The position numbers were made by a program, and so were the translations under genes. The notes under the pieces were generated by a model. The model saw only the letters and a list, made by a program, of their open reading frames with translations. It did no database searches and was not told where the DNA came from. From an uncultured Bacteroidota bacterium (GTDB lineage: Bacteria > Bacteroidota > Bacteroidia > 2-12-FULL-35-15), in NCBI GenBank assembly GCA_903847205.1, contig CAINDA010000006.1:1-64000 (forward strand): a DNA stretch of 64,000 bases. The letters are read 5' to 3'. Below, in pieces: positions 1 to 8,284 of this stretch; position 1 is the stretch's first letter; the number at the start of each line of letters is the position of its first letter.

Positions 1-104
1 GCGTATTCTTTTCCAAGAATAGTTCTGTCACCTTTTGTCTGTCCACAAGCGGTTAATGTGAAAGTCAAAAGTGTCAAAAAGTATATTGCTTTTATGTTTA
101 TCAT
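1..104 (-). CDS. Partial lipoprotein, N-terminus only (integron-cassette gene)
   Basis: Reading the minus strand from an ATG at 104, the frame is open to the window edge and encodes 34 residues beginning MINIKAIYFLTLLTFTLTAC. This is a lipoprotein signal peptide: a short basic start, a hydrophobic core and a lipobox LTAC with Cys20 as lipidation site, followed by GQTKGDRTILGKEY. The rest lies outside the window, so function is unknown. It sits just downstream of an attC-like site (135-322) in the same orientation as two further cassette genes, which suggests it is the third cassette of the array. Signal peptide and frame are seen directly; cassette status is inferred. Confidence 0.7.
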   Translation of the reverse strand, partial: MINIKAIYFLTLLTFTLTACGQTKGDRTILGKEY

Positions 105-134
105 TGGTCTGTTGTTGTGTCGTCTTACCATTGG

Positions 135-322
135 TGCTAACGATTGGCTAGGCGACTGTGGCCGATTTCGTAAAACGAAATTATTATATTACAAGTGGCA
201 AAAACAAATAAAAAATAAATTTATACCGCTGTGAAATGTTTTTGCCACGACCTATTTTCATTGCGAACTCAAATTTTGATGCTGACTATGAACGGCCATT
301 GAGCTTAGCCGATGTTATGGGC
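135..322 (-). other. attC-like recombination site A
   Basis: About 188 bp lie between the end of the 201-aa gene and the next cassette. Read on the minus strand, it opens with GCCCATAACATCGGCTAAGC and closes with GCCTAGCCAATCGTTAGCA. The ends are mutually complementary (TAGCC-AT-GTTA core), as in the R''/L'' and L'/R' boxes of attC. Inside is a perfect 12-bp inverted repeat, GTGGCAAAAACA at 195-206 with its complement at 237-248, plus a smaller TTTCG/CGAAA hairpin near 168-181. It is longer than common attC sites but has the same plan: TAAC at one end, GTTA at the other, and a folded interior. Confidence 0.65.
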
Positions 323-910
323 AGTAGTTTCTTCTCCGAATAATTCAGGATATTTCGTCTTAGAAATACAACAAATATTCTGTTCGATGGTCTTGTCCAC
401 CAATTGATGCCACCCTAATTTTTGAAATTGTTTTTCAAGGCCTATGCAAACCTGAAAATCTTCTTCTGTCACTTCGTATAGATTGTTGTCTTTCGTTCCT
501 GCAATTTCAATTCTAAAAGTATTTGCAGAAACCCAAATAAAAGCCTTGTGTCCAAATATTATAGAGTGACTAGGTTGTTCAAGATTTTTTTGATTTTTTA
601 TTTCGGTTTTAAATTTTTCGAATTCAGCTGATGGGTATGATTGTCCTATAATAGGTCTGGGGAAATCGTCCGGAATAATATTTAAAGTTATTCCAATTTG
701 TCCAAGTTTATTTATTAGGTCTAGCCTGTCTGAATAAACAAATTCCACTTTAAAAGCGTCTCCGTCATTTGCGTGTCCGCCCCATGCTCTTATAAAATAA
801 AAATAGTCAAGCTGTCGAAGCCATTCTTTAACTGTCGGTTTAGAATGTCTTTCAAAGAGCCTATTGTCTGTGAGTTTGTCTATTTCCATTTTTTTGATAC
901 TATTGCCCAT
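305..910 (-). CDS. Hypothetical cassette protein, 201 aa
   Basis: I do not recognise this protein. It begins MGNSIKKMEIDKL and has no signal peptide or membrane segment, so it is probably cytoplasmic; it is moderately charged with several aromatic stretches (LDYFYFIRAWGGHAND). The frame extends upstream to 979, but that extension would run through the attC palindrome. The ATG at 910 sits inside the core site GTTATGGGC, where cassette genes commonly start. The gene is flanked by complementary copies of a 15-bp core: GTTATGGGCAGTAGT at 314-328 and its inverse with one mismatch at 899-913. That pairing is expected for a single mobile cassette. The stop codon lies within the downstream attC. Confidence 0.7.
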   Translation of the reverse strand: MGNSIKKMEIDKLTDNRLFERHSKPTVKEWLRQLDYFYFIRAWGGHANDGDAFKVEFVYSDRLDLINKLGQIGITLNIIPDDFPRPIIGQSYPSAEFEKFKTEIKNQKNLEQPSHSIIFGHKAFIWVSANTFRIEIAGTKDNNLYEVTEEDFQVCIGLEKQFQKLGWHQLVDKTIEQNICCISKTKYPELFGEETTAHNIG

Positions 911-1057
911 AACGTTTGAAAGATTTATGAAGTAAAAAAAAGGGGGGATTAAAAGCTCGTCTCTTTCGCCCCGCGACAAACGTTATTAAATGCTTGAAAC
1001 TTCATACTGGCAGGGCGCCCCCCCTTTTTTTTATTTCATAAATCTTATGTTATCAGC
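905..1057 (-). other. attC-like recombination site B
   Basis: This is the palindromic spacer between two cassette genes. Arms at 920-947 and 1019-1046 are 28 nt long and pair with a single mismatch; each consists of a mixed 12-nt end, a run of eight A/T and a run of six G/C. Outside the arms lie TAAC/GTTA boxes: minus strand GCTGATAAC at 1057-1049 and CGTTATGGGC at 914-905. The roughly 70-nt interior is unpaired on inspection. The layout matches attC: an R'' box from the upstream cassette, a folded body, and an R' box leading into the next cassette. Confidence 0.72.
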
Positions 1058-1063
1058 AGTTAT

Positions 1064-1771
1064 TCATATTTCCGCTACTGTTCGTGAATGTTTTATAAAA
1101 GTCAGTTTCGCCCCTTTAATAAATTCATCAAATGTAGTTTGTTTATTTGCGCTTTCGTTAGTAAGTTCTATATAATAATAAGCGTCTGTTGGTCCTCCAT
1201 AATATATTTTATGTTCAAGTTCAAAAACTTTTGTTCGTGATTGCTTTTCTAAATATACAAGCTCTGTAATCTTGCTTATATAAATTCTATGTCCTGTCCA
1301 ATTATATTTTTTTTGCAGAAACGATTTGTCAAACAATACTACTCCGTCTGTAGTTAATGTGTCGTGATTCATATTGTATTTTTCTGTGTAGTCAGGTTGC
1401 TGTTTGCATAAACTATCTAAAGCACATAGTATAATATTAGGAGTAATCAAACCACTGCCAAATAGTAAAGAATATCGTAAACCAATATTTCCGTCAACTT
1501 GTAAGCTATTCAGATAAATTCTAACTGTGTCAAATTGAAAATATGTATATTCATTAAAAGTGTCTTTAATGATTTTCCCTTTATATTTCTCAAAGGACAT
1601 TTTTTTATACAGTCTGTTAAATACAACTTCGTTAACATATTCTTCCTGTCTGTTATCGTCTTTATATATTTTCATTTTCACTTTCTTCCCGTCTGCTGTT
1701 TCAAATGTTGTCATTTTGTATGCACAGGAGTTAAGTGCGAAAATTGTCAATATGAAAAGTACTTTCTTCAT
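1064..1771 (-). CDS. Hypothetical lipoprotein, 235 aa (integron-cassette gene)
   Basis: The likely start is the ATG at 1771, giving MKKVLFILTIFALNSCAYK: a classical lipoprotein signal with lipobox LNSC. An upstream ATG at 1825 would add 18 residues ahead of the signal peptide and is less likely. The mature part has no domain I recognise; it is rich in Tyr, Lys and Thr and is presumably anchored in the envelope facing the periplasm. The cassette boundaries are complementary 16-bp sequences, TGTTATCAGCAGTTAT at 1048-1063 and its inverse with one mismatch at 1788-1803. The stop codon abuts the trailing boundary. These features mark it as a single-gene integron cassette; function unknown. Confidence 0.7.
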   Translation of the reverse strand: MKKVLFILTIFALNSCAYKMTTFETADGKKVKMKIYKDDNRQEEYVNEVVFNRLYKKMSFEKYKGKIIKDTFNEYTYFQFDTVRIYLNSLQVDGNIGLRYSLLFGSGLITPNIILCALDSLCKQQPDYTEKYNMNHDTLTTDGVVLFDKSFLQKKYNWTGHRIYISKITELVYLEKQSRTKVFELEHKIYYGGPTDAYYYIELTNESANKQTTFDEFIKGAKLTFIKHSRTVAEI

Positions 1772-1803
1772 TGTGTAGCTCGTTCTCATAATTGCTGATA
1801 ACA

Positions 1804-2090
1804 TGTCGATAATTGTTTCTTGCATATTATTTAATTTTTCGATCGATATACGCAGCTTTGGCGATTATTTCTTCAGCAAAATAAGTATTATTTTATTTCG
1901 CTGGCTAAGTAATCATAATTCATTGCGCAATATCGGCGTTTTGGGCTGATAGGCGAAACCAGTTTCGCCTATTTCCTGATTATCGCAAAGCAATTGTAAC
2001 CGCTTACAAATAATTAAAATTGAATTCCTGAAAAATTGCTGTTTCAAACTAAATAATTTTTCTATCCCCAAAGATACCCTTATAAAAAAC
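1804..2090. other. Intergenic region with palindromes upstream of the cassette array
   Basis: No convincing gene lies here. Two structured stretches are visible. One is an imperfect palindrome over about 1841-1937, whose outer arms share CGATAT/ATATCG and TGCG. The other is a perfect 24-bp inverted repeat at 1949-1972 (ATAGGCGAAAC, 2-nt loop, complement). The region sits where attI or another attC would be expected, just ahead of the core site at 1797-1803, but I find no integrase gene here and no clear TAAC/GTTA pair. Confidence 0.45.
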
Positions 2091-2123
2091 AAATGCGAAT
2101 CCTTTAAAAAAGAATCCGCATTT
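2091..2123. terminator. Hairpin terminator downstream of the 220-aa gene
   Basis: AAATGCG(A)ATCCTTT at 2091-2105 pairs with AGAATCCGCATTT at 2111-2123. A/T-rich tracts lie on both sides, and it is 23 bp past the stop of the minus-strand gene at 2146. The near-symmetry would allow use in either direction. Confidence 0.55.
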
Positions 2124-2145
2124 ATAAAAACAATTTCAATTTTTA

Positions 2146-2808
2146 TTATGGCACCATAATATCAATTTTATCGCTTGCCGGACTTTTACCCAATTTATTA
2201 AATCCGAAAGTTGTTACATACATTCTGGTGCCGCTTGGCAGCCCGCTGTATGTAGCTTTGGTGCTTGTTCTGGAATCTATTAAAATTTTATCGCCGGCGG
2301 CGGGTGTTATTGCAATACAATCTCCGCTGATATCTATTGGTAATGATCCGTTACTGGTTATAATACTTAAATAACTTTTTGCGCCTTTTAATGTGGTACT
2401 TGTTTTTTTAATACAGCCTACTGCACCATGCGTTAATACTGGTGCTGCTGGTTTTGCTAATGCAATTGCTGCAACTATATCGGCACTGGTAGCTATAAAA
2501 CCTGCATCAGTAATTATTGTTTCGCTGCCATCGGCAACTACATCAATAAACAGGCACTGACGGCGGATTGCTTTATTAAAAGCAGCTAAAGCCGGCTTTA
2601 TAAGCGCTTGATTTTTACTTGCTTCGGCTTCTCCAAAAGCCGCTATAAGCTCTGTCATAGAAGTGCCATTTGTTCCGGTTAATGCTATAAGCGGATTGGC
2701 ATATACGGGCTTATTGGTCATTTTAGCAATTGTGTTTGTCATAAATTGCATTTTGTCGGATGGTGACATTGCAATTATATCACCTACTGCTGTTTTTAAT
2801 ATTTTCAT
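2146..2808 (-). CDS. Hypothetical protein with fibronectin-III-like C-terminus, 220 aa
   Basis: The product begins MKILKTAVGDIIAMSPSDKM, without a signal peptide. The N-terminal half (about residues 1-75) is helical in character, with Ala/Lys-rich segments around EAEASKNQALIKPALAAF. The C-terminal part (about 125-220) has alternating polar/hydrophobic strands and ends YSGLPSGTRMYVTTFGFNKLGKSPASDKIDIMVP, which resembles the last strands of a fibronectin type III fold. Proteins of this plan are common as uncharacterised genes in Bacteroidota. It stands alone, with a hairpin terminator 23 bp downstream and a minisatellite upstream. No function is assigned. Confidence 0.7.
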   Translation of the reverse strand: MKILKTAVGDIIAMSPSDKMQFMTNTIAKMTNKPVYANPLIALTGTNGTSMTELIAAFGEAEASKNQALIKPALAAFNKAIRRQCLFIDVVADGSETIITDAGFIATSADIVAAIALAKPAAPVLTHGAVGCIKKTSTTLKGAKSYLSIITSNGSLPIDISGDCIAITPAAGDKILIDSRTSTKATYSGLPSGTRMYVTTFGFNKLGKSPASDKIDIMVP

Positions 2809-2944
2809 ATCCTAGTTTTTTAAAAATTTATTTTTTGTAAAGCAAGGACAAAAAAAGTTTTAATTATCTGTTATGCATCATTGTAAATTGAAAAAAATAA
2901 TCTTGCAAAGCAGAGGTATTTGAAAATTACCTATAGTTTTTTTG

Positions 2945-3238
2945 GAAAAAGGTATAGACATTCCTGAAAAAGGTATAGACATTTCTGAAAAAGGTATAGA
3001 CTTTCCTGAAAAAGGTATAGACTTTCCTGAAAAAGGTATAGACATTTTGGAAAAAGGTATAGACTTTCCTGAAAAAGGTATAGACTTTCCTGAAAAAGGT
3101 ATAGACATTTCTGAAAAAGGTATAGACATTCCTGAAAAAGGTATAGACATTTCTGAAAAAGGTATAGACATTTCTAAAAAAGGTATAGACATTTCTGAAA
3201 AAGGTATAGACATTTCTGAAAAAGGTATAGACTATAGT
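2945..3238. repeat. 21-bp minisatellite, 14 copies
   Basis: Fourteen head-to-tail copies of a 21-bp unit, consensus GAAAAAGGTATAGACATTTCT, start at 2945 and every 21 bp to 3218. Variation is limited to the last few positions (ATTCCT, ATTTCT, TTTCCT, ATTTTG) and one AAAAAA. Both ends are bordered by CTATAGTTTT (2932-2941 and 3232-3241). Because 21 is a multiple of 3 and the unit lacks stops, several frames stay open on both strands, but these have no start context or composition of real genes. It lies between a minus-strand gene and a plus-strand gene. Confidence 0.95.
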
Positions 3239-3399
3239 TTTATTTTGAAAAGGAGCAAGCTTACGCCCCCGCCAAAAAAATTTAAGAAATAAGAAATTCA
3301 TTTTAGAATTAAAAACAATAACTTGCCTGCAAATAAAATGTTTGAATCAGGCGTATAAGAAATACTGTTAATTCTATGCCCCGCGCACATACATCGATG

Positions 3400-3472
3400 C
3401 TTCGACAAAAGCTCAGCACAGGCTAAGCTCAGTATGACTGTACGCTCGAGGTCAGTCTGAGCTTGTCGAAGA
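3400..3472. repeat. REP-like palindromic element
   Basis: CTTCGACAAAAGCTCAG at 3400-3416 and its near complement CTGAGCTTGTCGAAG at 3457-3471 form the arms of an imperfect hairpin; the left arm contains a partial internal duplication of AAGCTCAG. TTCGACAAGCTCAGACTGACC-type palindromes are recurrent intergenic repeats in Bacteroidota. A degenerate relative sits at 63364-63412. No transposase is adjacent. Confidence 0.6.
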
Positions 3473-3593
3473 AATGGCGGGGGCAATACATACATGTTAT
3501 TACTTAGTTGCCTAATTCAATAAAATGTTTAGGCTGTAACAAATCAATTATCCAATACGTCCCAAAATCAGTGGGAACCAAACAACAATAAAA

Positions 3594-4460
3594 ATGAAAT
3601 TAACGATAAGCAATCTTTCAAAAACCTATTCGAACGGGTTAAAAGCATTAGATACTATTAATTTAGAAATCGGCAGCGGTATGTTCGGCCTGCTGGGGCC
3701 TAATGGTGCAGGTAAATCATCATTGATGCGCACTATTGCCGCTTTGCAGGAGCCCGACAGCGGCTCTATTATGTTAGGTAATATTGATGTAATAAAACAA
3801 AAAGATGAAGTACGTAAAGTACTTGGCTACCTGCCTCAGGATTTTGGTTTCTATCCAAAAGTTTCGGCAATAGATATGCTGCATCATTTTGCAGTTTTAA
3901 AAGGCATTGCTGATGCAAAAGAAAGAAAGGCGGTATGCGAAGCCCTGCTCAATCAAACAAATTTATTTGATGCCCGCAAACGCAATCTCAGCGATTATTC
4001 AGGAGGTATGCGCCAGCGTTTCGGAATAGCTCAGGCATTGCTCGGCAACCCGAAACTGGTGATTGTTGATGAGCCAACAGCAGGTTTAGATCCGATGGAG
4101 CGCAACCGTTTTCATAATTTATTAAGTGAAATCGGGGAAAATGTTATTGTGATTCTTTCTACTCATATTGTTGATGATGTGCGCAGCTTATGTTCAAATA
4201 TGGTAATTATGAACCAGGGAAAGATACTGCTTGCTGGCCGGCCGGCGCAGACCATTGAAGAGATGAAGGATAAAATATGGATGAAGCTGATTGATAAAGA
4301 ACAGCTGGCCGAACACAAAAGTAATTTTAAAGTTATCTCAACAAAAGCCACTGAAGGTAAAATACAAATTCATGTGTTCAGCGGACAGCAGCCTGATGCT
4401 TCATTCAGTCCGGCAGCGGCAGATTTAGAAGATGTTTATTTTGCAGCAATAACTAATTAG
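3594..4460 (+). CDS. ABC transporter ATP-binding protein, 288 aa
   Basis: This is the cytoplasmic ATPase of an ABC-2-type exporter. Visible motifs are Walker A GPNGAGKS at 35-42, Q-loop LPQD around 80-83, signature YSGGMRQR at 135-142, Walker B LVIVDEP at 155-161 with D-loop AGLDP, and an H-switch ILSTHIVDD near 190. The C-terminal 80 residues form the usual accessory region. The next gene, 104 bp downstream in the same direction, is a very large membrane protein with ABC-2-like permease segments, so the two probably form one transporter unit. The substrate cannot be read from the sequence. Confidence 0.93.
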   Translation: MKLTISNLSKTYSNGLKALDTINLEIGSGMFGLLGPNGAGKSSLMRTIAALQEPDSGSIMLGNIDVIKQKDEVRKVLGYLPQDFGFYPKVSAIDMLHHFAVLKGIADAKERKAVCEALLNQTNLFDARKRNLSDYSGGMRQRFGIAQALLGNPKLVIVDEPTAGLDPMERNRFHNLLSEIGENVIVILSTHIVDDVRSLCSNMVIMNQGKILLAGRPAQTIEEMKDKIWMKLIDKEQLAEHKSNFKVISTKATEGKIQIHVFSGQQPDASFSPAAADLEDVYFAAITN

Positions 4461-4564
4461 AGAATTAGAGATTTGGTGAATTATAGAATTTCACAATTTC
4501 ATAAGTTAACAAATCAATAAATCTCCATTTCTCAAATTCAATAAATCTCCAATTTATTTTTAAA

Positions 4565-7500
4565 ATGTTTAAACAAATATTTCTTTTCGAGCTCAAACTC
4601 TGGTTTAAGAAGCCCGCAGCATATATTTATTTTTTAGTATTCTTTGCAATATCATTGTTATTTACTCTTGCAATTGGCGGGCTGCTGGGGCCGCCAAGTC
4701 CTGATAGCAATACAACACTCAACTCAGCCGGTGCAATTGCAGGGATTTTACCCGCCCTGAGTAATAGCATTTTAGGAGTATTGGTAATGGTAACCATCAT
4801 AGCGCCGGCAGTATATAAAGATTTTCAGTACAATATGCATCCGCTTTTATTCACCAAGCCTATCAGCAAATTCGGATACCTTTTTGGAAGGTTTACCGCA
4901 TCTTTTTTAACAGCGCTGTTTGTGCTCACCGGAACTATTTTGGGTCACATGATAATCTGTTCATTTGCTGGGATTGCTGCTTCGAGATTAGGCCCTTTTC
5001 ATTTAATGAACTATCTGCAGCCCTTTATTATATTTGTTGTTCCGAATACATTACTGGTCGGCGCCATCTTTTTTTCCCTTGTAACTTTTACACGTAACAT
5101 TACAGCAGGATATGTAGGCTGTATTGCCTTTCTACTAATAAAAAGCATTGCTTCATCGCTTCTTGAAAATTTGGATAATCAAACAATTGCTGCACTGCTT
5201 GAACCATTCGGTGAACAGGCTTTTAATAAAATAACAAAATTTTGGTCGCCCGCCGAACAGAATGTGCTTATGATACCATTCGAAGGCGTATTGCTTTATA
5301 ATCGTTTGCTGTGGCTTGCAATAAGTACAGCAATTACAAGCATAACCTTTTTCAGATTTAAATTCAGCCAGTTTAATGAACCGGTTTCCTTCTTCCGCCG
5401 AAAAAACAGTAAAGCATCAGCAGCAATTTTATCTGCTCCGCCTCTAAATTCATTAGCTGATATTCCAAAACCTGCTCAGAACTTTACATCTAAGTTCAGT
5501 ATTTATCAAACCTGGTTTCTTGCAAAATTTGAATTTCTTCAAATTGTGAAAAGTGTTTTTTTCTTAATCATTATTGCATTAAGTATTATCAGTTTTGCTC
5601 TTGTAAGTTCTCAGCTGGGACTTATTTACGGCACATCCACCTTTCCGGTAACCTGCCAGATGCTTCAGTTTGGAGGCGGGCTGTTTAACTTTTTCATGAT
5701 TATCTTAATTGTGTTTTATTCCGGCATTATGGTATGGCGCGAGCGTGATGCAAAAATTGATGAATTAATAGGTGCTGCTCCTTTGAAACCTTGGGTAAGC
5801 TTTGCTTCTAAACTCACTGCATTGATATTGGTGCAGGTTGTGCTTCTATTTGTTATAATGTTTACAGGCATGTTTATTCAAATATATAATGGTTATTATA
5901 AATTGGAGCTGCTCCTGTATATCAAAGAATTATTCGGTTTAAAATTAATTAGTTTATCAATCATCTGCGTTCTGGCAATGGCTGTGCAGGTTATTTTTAA
6001 TAATAAATATGTTGGATATTTTATTGCCGTTTTAATTGTGATCCTGCTGCCGGCAGTATTTAGTTTTATGCAGTATAGCAAGTTACTGCGATTTAACAGC
6101 ATCGGAGCGCACCTGCTATACTCCGATATGAACGGTTATGGATCCAGCATATATCCATTTACTATTTTTAAAATTTATTGGGGCAGCTTTGCACTTATAC
6201 TAATTGTACTATCGAACATATTTTGGGTGCGCGGCAAAGAAAAAGGTTTAAAAAACCGCCTGCGAATTGCAAAACCCTTATTTACTGGTAAAGCAAAAAT
6301 TACAATGTTTATCGGTATTTTAATATTCATAGGCAGCGGCAGTTTTATTTATTACAACATCAATATTCTTAATAAAAATATTCCTGAAAAATTAGATGAA
6401 GCAAGGGCTGAGTTTGAAAAAAAATATAAAAAATATCTAAAAACGCCTCAGCCCAGAATAATCTCAGCAAATTGGAATGCGGACATTTTTCCGATGGAAC
6501 GAGGTTTTAAAATCAAGGGATTTTATATCATTAAAAATAAAACCCGAAAAGCGATTGACAGCATAATCATAAATTTAAATCCGGAAGTAAAAGTGAATGA
6601 TTTAAAATTTGAAAAGCCGGCTTCACTTTTATTGAATGATAAAGAAAATGGATTTCAGATTTATAAACTCGCATCTTCTCTTCAGCCCGGCGATTCCATT
6701 AAACTGGATATGAGCTTGGATTATTTTCAGAAAGGTTTTAAAAATTCGGATGATGCCACTGCGGTTGTTTACAATGGAACTTTTTTTAATAATCAATTAC
6801 TGCCAAGTATAGGCTATTCAGAAGAAGGCGAATTAATAGATGATATGGCCCGTAAGAAATACGGGTTGAAATATAAAGAAAGAATGGCAAAGGTGAACGA
6901 CAGCAATGCCCGCATGAATACCTACATAAGCAATGATGCCGATTGGATTGATTTTGAATGTACCATAAGTACTTCTGATGATCAAACGGCAATTGCCCCA
7001 GGATATCTGATTAAAGCATGGAAAGAAAACGACAGAAATTATTTTCACTATAAAATGGACTGCAAAATTTTAAACTTTTATTCAATTCTTTCAGCACGTT
7101 ATGAAGTAAAACGCGACAAATGGAACGATGTCGCCATTGAAATATATTACAACAAAGGGCATGAATACAATTTGGACAGAATGATAAAAGGCGTAAAAAA
7201 ATCATTGGATTATTACACCAAAAATTTCAGCCCGTATCAGCATAAACAGCTTCGTATCATTGAATTTCCGCGTTATCAATCGTTTGCTCAGTCATTCCCG
7301 AATACAATCCCATTCTCCGAAAGCATTGGTTTTATTGCTAAAGTAGATGATAAAGATCCTGAATCAATTGATTATCCTTTTTATGTTACATCACACGAAG
7401 TAGCGCATCAATGGTGGGCTCACCAGGTAATAGGCGCAAATGTGCAGGGTTCAACCCTGATGTCGGAAACAATGGCACAGTATGCTGCACTGATGGTAAT

Positions 7501-8239
7501 GGAAAAAGAATACGGCAGACAGGCTATGAAAAAATTCCTGAAATATGAAATGAGTCAATACTTGAAAGGGAGGGCTATGGAAGGCAGAAAAGAACTTCCA
7601 TTAATGCTGGTTGAGGATCAGCAGTACATTCATTATAATAAAGGAAGTATTGTTATGTATGCCTTAAAAGATTATATAGGCGAAGATTCATTAAATGCTG
7701 CACTTGCAAAATATATTAAAAAAGTTGCTTACCAGGAACCGCCTTATACCAATTCAATTGAGTTTGTAAATTATTTAAGAGCTGCAACGCCCGACAGCTT
7801 GAAGTATATCATTAACGATATGTTTGAAACAATAACTTTGTATGAAAACAAAACAACAAAATGTTCTTACACTAAAACTAAAGATGGAAAATATCTGGTA
7901 AAAATTTCTGTTGAAAGCAAAAAGATGAAAGCCGACAGCATCGGTAAAATGAAAGACATTCCGGTTAACGACTGGATGGATATAGGTGTGTTTGGCAGCA
8001 AGGAAGTAAACGGAAAAGCAACAGAAACAGAACTGTATTTAAAGAAACAAAAGATCAATAAAACTAAAATGAACTTTGAAATTATTGTTGATGAAGAACC
8101 TGTTAAAGCAGGCATTGACCCATACAACAAACTGATTGACCGCACACCGGATAATAATACCAAATCATTTAAGGGCGGTGATAAAGATGCTCCTGATGAT
8201 AGTGAGGGAACCAGCGTTACCATTAAAGTCGGGGATTAA
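4565..8239 (+). CDS. ABC-2-like permease fused to M1-family aminopeptidase, 1224 aa
   Basis: The N-terminal 600 residues hold about a dozen hydrophobic segments arranged as two ABC-2 permease halves. The first begins FELKLWFKKPAAYIYFLVFF; the second is around residues 330-560. The C-terminal half is a gluzincin peptidase of the M1 type, with zinc motif HEVAH at 944-948 and a downstream Glu at 968 in SETMAQYAALMV. By my count 19 residues separate HEVAH from that Glu, one more than the usual 18. The peptidase part would face the periplasm. The upstream ATPase is the obvious partner. Such fusions are known in Bacteroidota, but their substrate is not established, so coupling of peptide trimming to transport is inference. 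Confidence 0.9.
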   Translation: MFKQIFLFELKLWFKKPAAYIYFLVFFAISLLFTLAIGGLLGPPSPDSNTTLNSAGAIAGILPALSNSILGVLVMVTIIAPAVYKDFQYNMHPLLFTKPISKFGYLFGRFTASFLTALFVLTGTILGHMIICSFAGIAASRLGPFHLMNYLQPFIIFVVPNTLLVGAIFFSLVTFTRNITAGYVGCIAFLLIKSIASSLLENLDNQTIAALLEPFGEQAFNKITKFWSPAEQNVLMIPFEGVLLYNRLLWLAISTAITSITFFRFKFSQFNEPVSFFRRKNSKASAAILSAPPLNSLADIPKPAQNFTSKFSIYQTWFLAKFEFLQIVKSVFFLIIIALSIISFALVSSQLGLIYGTSTFPVTCQMLQFGGGLFNFFMIILIVFYSGIMVWRERDAKIDELIGAAPLKPWVSFASKLTALILVQVVLLFVIMFTGMFIQIYNGYYKLELLLYIKELFGLKLISLSIICVLAMAVQVIFNNKYVGYFIAVLIVILLPAVFSFMQYSKLLRFNSIGAHLLYSDMNGYGSSIYPFTIFKIYWGSFALILIVLSNIFWVRGKEKGLKNRLRIAKPLFTGKAKITMFIGILIFIGSGSFIYYNINILNKNIPEKLDEARAEFEKKYKKYLKTPQPRIISANWNADIFPMERGFKIKGFYIIKNKTRKAIDSIIINLNPEVKVNDLKFEKPASLLLNDKENGFQIYKLASSLQPGDSIKLDMSLDYFQKGFKNSDDATAVVYNGTFFNNQLLPSIGYSEEGELIDDMARKKYGLKYKERMAKVNDSNARMNTYISNDADWIDFECTISTSDDQTAIAPGYLIKAWKENDRNYFHYKMDCKILNFYSILSARYEVKRDKWNDVAIEIYYNKGHEYNLDRMIKGVKKSLDYYTKNFSPYQHKQLRIIEFPRYQSFAQSFPNTIPFSESIGFIAKVDDKDPESIDYPFYVTSHEVAHQWWAHQVIGANVQGSTLMSETMAQYAALMVMEKEYGRQAMKKFLKYEMSQYLKGRAMEGRKELPLMLVEDQQYIHYNKGSIVMYALKDYIGEDSLNAALAKYIKKVAYQEPPYTNSIEFVNYLRAATPDSLKYIINDMFETITLYENKTTKCSYTKTKDGKYLVKISVESKKMKADSIGKMKDIPVNDWMDIGVFGSKEVNGKATETELYLKKQKINKTKMNFEIIVDEEPVKAGIDPYNKLIDRTPDNNTKSFKGGDKDAPDDSEGTSVTIKVGD

Positions 8240-8284
8240 AAAACATTTATTTTTGAACTAATTTTTTCTTAAAAATCTTAATCT

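Noticed and set aside
2945-3238. Possible CRISPR array
   Set aside because: Units are contiguous with no unique spacers and no cas genes are nearby; the same applies to the 42-bp array.
2945-3238. Similarity between the 21-bp unit (GAAAAAGGTATA) and the hip operator (GAAAAGGTATA)
   Set aside because: Only a short A-rich match with one inserted A; the unit lacks the TATACC half-site, so probably chance.
2878-3301. Repeat peptides (EKGIDIS, MSIPFSE types) across the 21-bp array
   Set aside because: Open in several frames for the same trivial reason; not treated as proteins.
3298-3495. Minus-strand ORF of 65 codons over the REP-like palindrome
   Set aside because: Its sequence is largely translated palindrome; no coding features.
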